Source of the DNA: Dipteris shenzhenensis
Lineage: Eukaryota > Polypodiophyta > Polypodiopsida > Gleicheniales
Assembly (NCBI GenBank): GCA_047967505.1
Contig: CM106538.1
Direction: 5' to 3' (one strand)
Length of the DNA: 64,000 nt
Part shown: piece by piece, positions 56,245 to 64,000 of the stretch
Numbering within the stretch: position 1 is the first letter of the stretch
How the letters are laid out: every line of letters starts with the position of its first letter
Translations under genes and position numbers: made by a program
Notes under the pieces: model-generated
What the model saw: the letters and a program-made list of their open reading frames with translations, nothing else
Databases searched by the model: none
Told to the model about the DNA's origin: nothing

Positions 56245-59200
56245 ATGGCTTCGAGTTTTGGTTCCATGGTGTCTTTCAAATATCTTGAACATGCTTGGTA
56301 TTTTATGGAGCGCAAATCAAAGTATTTTTTGGTGATCACTGCTAAGAATGTGTCAAGCGTGAAATATTCTCCAGAGGCAGTAAGAAATGGTGGCATGGTC
56401 TCAACCATCAACATGAAAGAAAACAATTTGATAGAAGTTGTGTGCAAAGGGAAGAATGACGATGTGGTCTACAAGTTACGAGTTACGCACAAGCACTTCT
56501 TGAAGCCCTTACCAGATTCAATTGAGGGATCCCAAGAATTACTTAGTGCCTTGGAAGCATTGAAGAAAATGTGGAATGCGTTTCCAAGTGGTGGTGTTGT
56601 ACCTTCAATAAGTACGCCATCTATAACATGTAACCCTCAAGTTGTACCACCAATATCTGTGGCGATAACTACGGTATCTCCGGCAAGAGTAACTACAATA
56701 TCTATAGCAACTACAGTATCTCCAACTGTACCTACACCATCGACTGCTGCAACTACAGGAATAAGGAGTGATCATGGAGCAAATTCAAGTTCCATAGCTA
56801 TTCCCAGAAAGAGAGAAAAAATAACTCCTACTCCACGTGCAGATTGTTCAAGTGCAGGTTATTTAAAACCTGGTAGATAGTGATGATCAGGAGGATCCGC
56901 AAGAAGAAGATACAAGTCTCGCAGACTTTTCTATAAGTGTGGCAGACTTACATCCTCCAGAGGATGAGGGGTACATTTGGGGATTTTCACAATTCAGCAT
57001 GGCCACAATGCTTATTGATCAAGCTTCATTGTTCACAAATCAAAGAAAGCTAGATAAGACATTTGCATGCAAATTGTATGAAGATACGAGGAAAACAAGA
57101 ACTCTAGTTGCCACTAATATCATTCTTCATCCTATGGCGTTTAAGAGACTTCAAGAACATGATCCTACATTGCCTAATGTCACATTTCAAAAGCACGTGG
57201 ACTTTCTTGATGCTTTTGAGAACTTTAGAAGCAGTGACTTTGTTCGTGGAGAGTCTTTGTACCAAAGCCGATATGGGACTGACATCGAGAAGAGATACAT
57301 GCTGGCAAAGAATAGATTTTTGGAAAGATGCAAGTTTGAGCCCATTGATGGGCAATACTTTTGTGAAGCTTGCAGGGTCGCCCTTGATGAGGGAAGAAAA
57401 TGAAACTTGCCACAGATTGAGTGGATGGAAAAGTTTCAACGGGTCTTTTGTCATGTATGCATATTTAACGATGACTTGAAGTACATTCTAGAATCAGAAA
57501 GACTGAATTCTGCTCCATTTAGGTTGAAAAAAATCTCTTCTCTTTCTGAGACCCTGATAAAGGCAAGGGAGTTATGGGTGGGCTGTGGAAAGCCACAAAC
57601 AGTGAAGGGCAAGAGACCTACATCTGAGTACTTGGCAAAGAGGACTCAGTTCTATAGATGCTTGAAAGGTGTTGTAAGCAATACGCAAGGCATACCAAGT
57701 AATAAGGTTGAGGCAAAGCATCTGAACACCGCCGTTGCAAGATACAGGGATGTTACTTGCATTGTCTTCCATGAGGACTCGATGTTTCAGAGCATGGTGG
57801 ATGTTTGCCAAGCATATGAAACAGGAAAGATATCCTTTGAGGCACGAGAGCACACTGCATCTCAGAGGAAAGAAATAATGAAACAGATGTCTATTGTTTG
57901 GTGGAGAGCATTAAGGTTTGTTCCAGATGCAATAACAGAAGAAGTATGCAAGAAAATCCTAAGCGGTGACTGCTTCTTTGGAAAGAAGAGCAAGCATAGC
58001 AACTTGGATGAAGTGGTCACCCGAATGATTCAAAGTGAGGCTGCTCTCTCGGCACTATTGTTTTTATTAAAATCTGATGATGAGTTAGCTGGCAAGTCAA
58101 TTAATGTGGATAAGAAGAAAGCACTTAGCCTAGGTCAACTCCTTGATAAGACATGGGCTAGAAAGTGGTTGGCTTCAATGGATGCAGATGCCACACCAAC
58201 AAAGGATCTAAGAGCTAAAATGCCAAAGATTGTTGAGACAGAATATATGGACATCAAGAAAAAGGCCTTGCAGTCCACTGCCCAAGGTAGAGCAATTGGT
58301 GGTTTAGATGATGGTTCTCCATTCAACTTCTCCTATGATATCTTGCTATGAGAGAATGATACAAAATTTGCACACATCAATGGCATTGATATAGAGCATT
58401 TCATAACAATGAGCGGTCATGCTTGGGAGAAGCCATGTGTATTTTTCATAGATGAATTGCAAGACCTTGCAGTGTCACGGATAGTTGAACTTGTGCGGTT
58501 TATCATAGAAGGTCCTATGGCAGATAAGAAAAGATCAACGTTGGTCCTATTTGTGACAGAATCACAAAGGGATGCCTTGTATGCGAGTTTGACATCTGCA
58601 TTTGGGTATTTACTTTGAAAAGTATACCATGGTATAGTCATATGCAATCATATGACTTTCTTGGAAGGCATTGCCATTCAAGTCTTGTAGCCTTTCTTGA
58701 TGTGCTTCTTATCTAGGGGTGGTGGCAATCTAATAAAAATTCCTTTAAGGACTCTCGAGCTTCATTACTTTGAGGACAATAAGGTTAAACTTGATGCAGC
58801 AATGGTGTATTATAGAAAGCCGATGGATCCTGATGTGATACTAGAGATGACAAAGAATTTACTGAATGATGGGTGGGAAGTAGCATTGTATTGAATGGGT
58901 TTTGTTGCTAAGAAATTGCTACGCCAAGGTAGAAATGTAAATGTCATTGATACCCCCCATCAGATTGAGTTCTTTGACACATATTACAGTTGCACTACCT
59001 TCTTTGAAGAGGAAAATGTCAAAGAAGAGGGTAGTGAGTCTGAGGGTGATGATTCTAGCTCAGGTGATGATGAGGATGAAATCTTTGCATCCGATGACTT
59101 ACGCCAAGAAAAAATCCACACAAAGAATAAGGGTGATCAATTGTCAACTAGAGTCAAGGAGGTTCCACTCATCATACGGGAAGGCTTGTGGCAGCAAGAA

Positions 59201-59706
59201 GTAGTCGTACAGCACGTCATAGGAAAAGGTAAGGCTAAAGAGGTGGAAGCACTTCCCTTGAAATTAAAAGTGAGGAAGGCATCTTTGATCTTGGGTGAAG
59301 GACATGCAAGTGGATCAAGCAAGGAGGCTTTACCCAAAGAAGGTATGGATGAGGCAAAGCATGACCAGGAGGAGTTACCAGGAGGCATCGATGGTTCTTC
59401 AACCATGACCTTACAGACTCTAGAGCAGCCTACTAGTCAGGAACCTAGTAGCTAGGACCCTACTCACCAAGAACTTGGACATGAGACTTTAGAGCAACCT
59501 ACTAGTCAAGTGCTTGGAACTGAAGAGCAAACTACTAAGGACCTTGCTACTGAGACTCCAGTCTTAGAGCAGCCTATTAGTCAGGAACCTGGTAGTCAAG
59601 GGCGCATTGAGGACATTGGTACTGTCTTAGAGCAGCCTATTAGTCAGGACCCTAGTAGTCAAGGGCCTGGCATTGAGGACATTGGTACTGAGGAACATGA
59701 TGGCTG
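56245..59706 (+). pseudogene. gene A' (matches exon 1 of gene A; no protease domains)
   Basis: The ATG is six bases after an acceptor, as in gene A. The N-terminal domain (FGSMVSFKYLEHAWYF) and a Ser/Thr/Pro-rich linker come first, then blocks shared with A: GYIWGFSQF, LFTNQRKLD, CKFEPIDGQYF, YILESERLN, CFFGKKSKH, CVFFIDELQ and LLNDGWEVALY. The C-terminus is acidic, then has at least four LEQP(T/I)SQ(E/D)P-type repeats. Disruptions: a one-base insertion near 56,868, and stops at 57,401 (TGA), 58,349 (TGA), 58,616 (TGA), 58,688 (TAG), 58,892 (TGA) and 59,453 (TAG). No Ulp1-like exon follows before the element end at 60,330. The function is unknown, as for A. Confidence 0.85.
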
Positions 59707-60254
59707 ACGGCTTTGTAATCACAAGTTTTGAACTTCGCAAGTTTTGAACTTCTATGTAAATCGAATATCTAATAAAAAGTTAACTACTTTTTTGATTTCT
59801 TTACTCTCATTATTATGTATAAAGATTGTTTATGAGGTCCACTTTATACTTAATGGTGTATTTTAAACTTTATGTCAATGTATTTTTTTAGTTAAGGGTG
59901 TTTTTTAATACCAAGTGAGGTGTATATGTAGACCACTTACACATAAAAGGATCTATGTACACTACCTTTCTAAGGGGTTTATGTACACCATCTTTCTAAA
60001 AGAAATGGTCATAAAGATGTGTGCACACCACTTATACATAAAGGTGTTTATTTACACTACCTTTTTAAGAGAATTGGTCACCTATTGATGTTCTTAGGTG
60101 ATAGTAGCTCAATTCATAAGAAGTTATGAAGATGTTTATGTAGACCACCTTTGTAAGAGATTTGATTATGCATTGATGTTCTTAGTACTTAATCACCAAA
60201 TATTTTGTTTGGAGTTGTCAAATCTAGTTCAAAAAACAACATTACTAGTATATT
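59707..60254. repeat. A' 3' flank with TGTACACCA-type repeats
   Basis: 59,860-60,190 holds five or six imperfect copies of GT(T/G)TATGTA(C/G)ACCA(C/T) followed by CTTT.TAAGAGA.TTGGT. These resemble the GTGTATC...ACACC units at the B-side ends. No gene is seen. Confidence 0.65.
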
Positions 60255-60330
60255 CAAAAAATTTGGACTGTTTTTTAGTCCATTTCTCAAATTGGACTTT
60301 ACACAAGTCCAAAAATTTTGAATAGTATGT
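60255..60330 (-). repeat. A-side terminus of copy 2
   Basis: Read inward from 60,330: ACATACTATTCAAAATTTTT, GGACT, then alternating AGTCC and GGACT motifs (60,265-60,310) that can fold into small hairpins. Outside is copia E reverse transcriptase on the minus strand (VATYPDIAF). Confidence 0.7.
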
Positions 60331-63300
60331 TAAAAGCAATATCTGGATATGTAGCAACCATGACATACATCAAGCTTCCTATTGTAGATGCATAAGGTAT
60401 CTTTGCCATTTCAGCCCACTCCTCATTTGACTTAGGGCTATCCACTTAGCTGAGTTTCACATATGGAGGCAATGAGGTACTTATGGACTTCCCTCTCTCC
60501 ATATTGAAACGCTCAAGTACCTTGCTAATGTACTCTTTCTATGACAAATGAAGGAGTTTCTTGTTCCTATCCCAAACAATCCTCATGCCAAGTATGTGAC
60601 TGGCATCACCGAAATCCTTCATGTCAAAGGTCTCATGCAACCTTTTCTTCAAGGCATCCACATCCAAAGTAGATTTCCCAGCAATAAGCATGTCATCAAT
60701 ATATAAAATCAAAATAAGAAGGCTGCCATCTGATGCCTTCTTCGTGTAGAGGCAATGATCTGTCTCACTCTGTGTATACCTTGGGATCGCATAAATGCAT
60801 CAAACTTATGGTACCACTCCCTAGGAGCCCACTTCAACCCATAAAGACTTTTCTGAAGCTTGCATACCATCCGTTCTTTGCCCTGCATAACGAACCCCTC
60901 TGGCTACTGCATATAGATGTTCTCATAAAGATCTCCATGTAGAAAAGCTGTTTTTACATCCATTTGGACAAGCTCCATGTCCTCTCTGGCAACCAGTGCA
61001 AGCACTGTACGAAGGGTAGTCATCTTCACCACTCGGGAAAAGATCTCATCAAATCTAATACCCTTCTCCTGCTTAAAACCCTTGGCTACCAACCTTGCCT
61101 TATACTTAGGCAATGCATCTGCTAGAGACATCTTTAGCTTGTAAACCCATTTGCATGGCAATGCATGCTTTCCTTTGGGCAAATAAACCAAATCCCAAGT
61201 AGCATTCTTTCATCAAAGAATCCATCTCTAACTGCATAGCCTTTTCCCACTTATGCTTGTCATCCCTAGACATAGCATCCTCAAAGAATGAAGGCTCACC
61301 ACAATTTGTCAACATGACATAATCTAGAGACAAAGCATATCTTTGTGGAGGTCATGAGACTCTAGTGGAACATCTCAACACTTGCTCACCATGAGCATCT
61401 TGCTGTGCCAACTAATTTTCCTGCATAACCTGAGGTTTTCCACCTAGATGTGGCTCTTCCACCTCACGATCTATGGGCTGTCCATGCCCTACATCATGTG
61501 GAACAGGCTGTGCATGCCTCTCATATGGTGGTTGTCCATCCTCCTGAAACACCACTCTGTGTATCTCAACAGTCTTCTCTGGCTTCTTGTGCATCTTGTC
61601 CTCATTAAAGATAAAATCATGGCTGCGTACTATCTTCTTGGCCTCTGGATCCCACAATCGGTATCCCATCTCGCTTGAATCACCATATCCAAGAAAAATG
61701 CACTTCCTTGATTTTGGATCAAGCTTGCTACATTTTTCCTTAGGGATATGAACATAAGCTTCACAACCAAATACACGAAGATGCCCATAAGATGGTGGCT
61801 TGCATGACCAAACCTCTTCTGGCACTTTCCCATATAGTGCCTTACTAGCTGATCTATTGATAAGATGTACTACTGTCTTGATAGACTCAGCTCAAATTTT
61901 GAGCCATGAGGTAGACCGGCATTAGAAAGCATGCTTATATTCCTCTCTTGAATAGTTCTATTGATCTTCTCAGCAACCCCATTCTGAGAAGGATTCTCAG
62001 GAGTAGTCAACTCCCAATTGATGCCACATAGCTCACAAAAAGTCTTAAATGCATGAGAGGTATACTCTTCTCCATTATCAGTGCACAAGCATTTGAGCTT
62101 CTTGCCCGATTGATTTTCAGCAAATGCTAAGAACTTTTGAAATGCATCAAAGACATCACTCTTCTTCCGAAGAGGATAGACCCACACTTTTCGTGTAGCA
62201 TCATCAATGAAAGTAGCAAAGTAAGAAGCACCACCCAATGAGACAGTAGGCATAGGTCCACACACATCATTATGAACCAACTCCAATGGTTCAAGCCTAT
62301 TCTTCCCAAAGATTTTTTATGTGAAGACTGTGTTTGCTTCCCATACATGCAATGCTCACACACACTAAAATCTAAAAAATTAAACACAGGAACATACTGC
62401 AAACCAGAAAGTATCTTCATTCCTGTCATGCTCATGTGTCCCAACCGATGATGCCACAAAGAGATGGATGGCTGCTCAGTCACATTGATTACATTATCTC
62501 TTATGCCTGACACATGCATTGAGTACAACGTTCCATGCTTGGAACCACTAGCAATCACAAGTGACCCTTTGCTAATTTTCCATGTATTGTTGCCAAAAAA
62601 CACATGATAGCCATCATCATTAAGCTGTCCCGTACTTATCAAGCTCTTTTTTGGATTTGGAACATGCCTATCATTCTTGAGGACAAATGTAGAACCATTA
62701 GGAAGAGACAAGTGGATATCTCCCACTCTAACAATGTCACATGGATAATCATTTCCAAGTCTCACAGTTCCTTTCCTTCCTGTATCATAAATGGTAAACC
62801 ACTCCCTATGTGGAGTGACATGGAAAGATACTCCTAAGTCTAGTATCCAATTCTATGATAATGCATCATCACTAGTCACAAGAAAAGCATGCTCAAACAT
62901 AGAGGCATAAAGAATGTCACCCTCATCACTATTGTTGCTTATGGCATTCACTTCCTCTATATTGACCATGGATTTCTCTTCCTTCTTGGGCTGCACATTA
63001 GCTTTTCCTTTGCCTTTATTGTTCTTCCATTTGTAGCAATCCTTTTTGAAATGGCCTTTCTTCCCACAATAGAAGCATTCCAAATCCTTTTTGGCATGGC
63101 ATTTTTTCTATCCTGGTATTTCCCCCTGGAATATGACCTCCCTCTGACATTGAGAGCACTTGAACTTTTAGTTCCAGCATTATTCTTTCTATTTACCTCC
63201 TCAGTGAGAAGGCTACTCTCAACATCACTGCTTGTCAGGCCTCCTCCATGGGCTGAATTGCTTATATCAATCCTAAAAACCAACTTTTAGGAAGGGTGAC

Positions 63301-63757
63301 CAATAAGAACATTGCCTTATCTGAGTCATCAAAGGCAATTTTTAGAGCTGAAAGTTGACTAAAAGTTTTGTTAAACTCATTTAAATGACGAGACATTGAA
63401 GTCCCTCGTCCATGTGAAGATCTATGAGTTTCTTCAGCCAATACACTTGACAAGCGCCACTCTACTTCTCATAAAAATCATGCAACTTTGTCCACACACC
63501 ATAGGCACCACCTGCAGTATCTTTCACATTGAAATACACCGATTTTGAAAGTGTGAGCATGATTGTGGAGCATGCAAGCTCATCCAATCCCCTCCACTCT
63601 TCATCATCCTCCCAGTCCTATGGCTTTATGCCTTTGCATTTTGTAGGCTTTACTTGCTTCTTCTGCACCAGAACATTGTAGATTTGCTCCTTTAGGAGAA
63701 GTTTGTGCCATCCAACTTCTCAATTTTAAACAATGCATTCTCTGATGCCAAAGCCAT
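60331..63757 (-). pseudogene. copia E gag-pol, decayed, truncated in RT
   Basis: The gag ATG is at 63,757 (IEKLDGTNFS). The zinc knuckle is at 63,050 (CFYCGKKGHFKKDC), protease lies near 62,850-62,780 (its DSG has decayed), GAG-pre-integrase (SISLWHHRLGHMS) at about 62,440, integrase ([20 protein letters not shown] at about 62,250; [26 protein letters not shown] at about 61,710), and RT (CKWVYKLKM, VQMDVKTAFLHGDLYE at about 60,950; then fragments to 60,340). Stops and frame changes are frequent. It is cut in RT by the terminus of copy 2; RNase H and the 3' LTR are not in the window. Confidence 0.88.
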
Positions 63758-64000
63758 CACAATGGATGATAGAACAACCTGGATACACTGCACTAATGTA
63801 CTAAACTCAAGCCCAAAAAATATCAACTGCAATGACAACATCCACACTGTCACTGTCACAAATACATGTTCTGTTGTAAGTGACCTCAGGGCATCCCAAA
63901 ACTAGCCAATAGCTTTTGCATAGTAGCTCTGATGCAAAAAGTGTAAATAAAAGAGATGTAGCTTGTAGGAAACTCTACAACTTCTCAGTTTATAGCAGGT
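63758..64000 (-). other. copia E leader, primer site and start of LTR region
   Basis: Minus strand: GCATCAGAGCTACTA (63,921-63,935) resembles a mutated copia primer site. DNA right of about 63,937 should be the end of the 5' LTR, but the second LTR is not available for comparison. Confidence 0.5.

Larger units (their letters stand above)
38691..60330. mobile_element. copy 2 of the two-gene element, inverted and degenerate, with two copia insertions
   Basis: Contains B' (minus) and A' (plus) in the same head-to-head arrangement as copy 1, with a GC-rich polypyrimidine/polypurine spacer between. Without the two copia elements the length is about 11 kb. The A-side terminus at 60,330 (inward ACATACTATTCAAAATTTTT then GGACT) is well formed and abuts copia E reverse transcriptase. 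The B-side end at about 38,690 shows no inverted repeat and appears truncated just beyond the GTGTATC repeats. Confidence 0.75.

Noticed and set aside
57401-58894. Four in-frame TGA codons in A' as possible recoding (selenocysteine or readthrough)
   Set aside because: TAG stops and a frameshift are also present, and at least one TGA aligns with Arg in gene A (CGA to TGA, typical of methylated-C decay).

Overview
This is land-plant nuclear DNA: plant-type Ty1/copia elements with the initiator-Met primer site (TGGTATCAGAGC), degenerate TTTAGGG-type repeats, GT-AG introns, and a CACTA remnant. I cannot place it further; a repeat-rich fern, lycophyte, bryophyte or gymnosperm would fit. I see no ordinary host gene. 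Essentially everything is mobile DNA or its decay products, nested several layers deep.

The central observation is a large DNA transposon-like element of a type I do not recognise. Copy 1 spans about 5,001-29,840 (24.8 kb). It has a 30-bp identical terminal inverted repeat and sits inside the integrase of an old copia element: the flanks at 4,998 and 29,842 read as the two halves of that integrase. It carries two divergent genes. Gene A (7,203-14,432, minus, 12 exons, 1,936 aa, open throughout) is a large protein of unknown N-terminal function followed by three tandem Ulp1/C48-like cysteine protease domains. Gene B (25,144-28,521, plus, 1,125 codons, open) has a DDE-like core (D637, D720, E759) resembling the DUF7869 family and a TNP1/EnSpm-like N-terminus; its first exon is not identified. 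Between A and B lie about 10 kb of (CT)n tracts, an array of about 15 GC-rich 24-bp palindromes, and about 25 monomers of a 182-bp satellite.

Copy 2 (about 38,690-60,330) has the same head-to-head layout in reverse: B' (minus) - low-complexity GC-rich spacer - A' (plus). Both genes are pseudogenes. B' is split by a 5.3-kb copia element (40,957-46,221), and the spacer by a 5.4-kb copia element (49,566-54,974). A' matches only the first exon of A and has no protease module. The first 749 bases look like the B-side end of a third copy, inserted in a CACTA tnp2 gene.

Layout: 1-749 end of copy 3; 750-1,430 CACTA tnp2 remnant; 1,480-2,131 copia F remnant; 2,132-4,998 copia B (continued at 29,842-30,151); 5,001-29,840 copy 1; 30,152-34,438 copia D nested in copia B; 34,440-38,395 non-coding with tandem duplications and a MITE; 38,396-38,690 copia protease fragment; 38,691-60,330 copy 2 with its two copia insertions; 60,331-64,000 copia E. 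Working model (inference): B is the transposase, A is an accessory protein whose Ulp1-like modules may act on SUMO-like modifiers or process element proteins, and copy 1 may still be autonomous.
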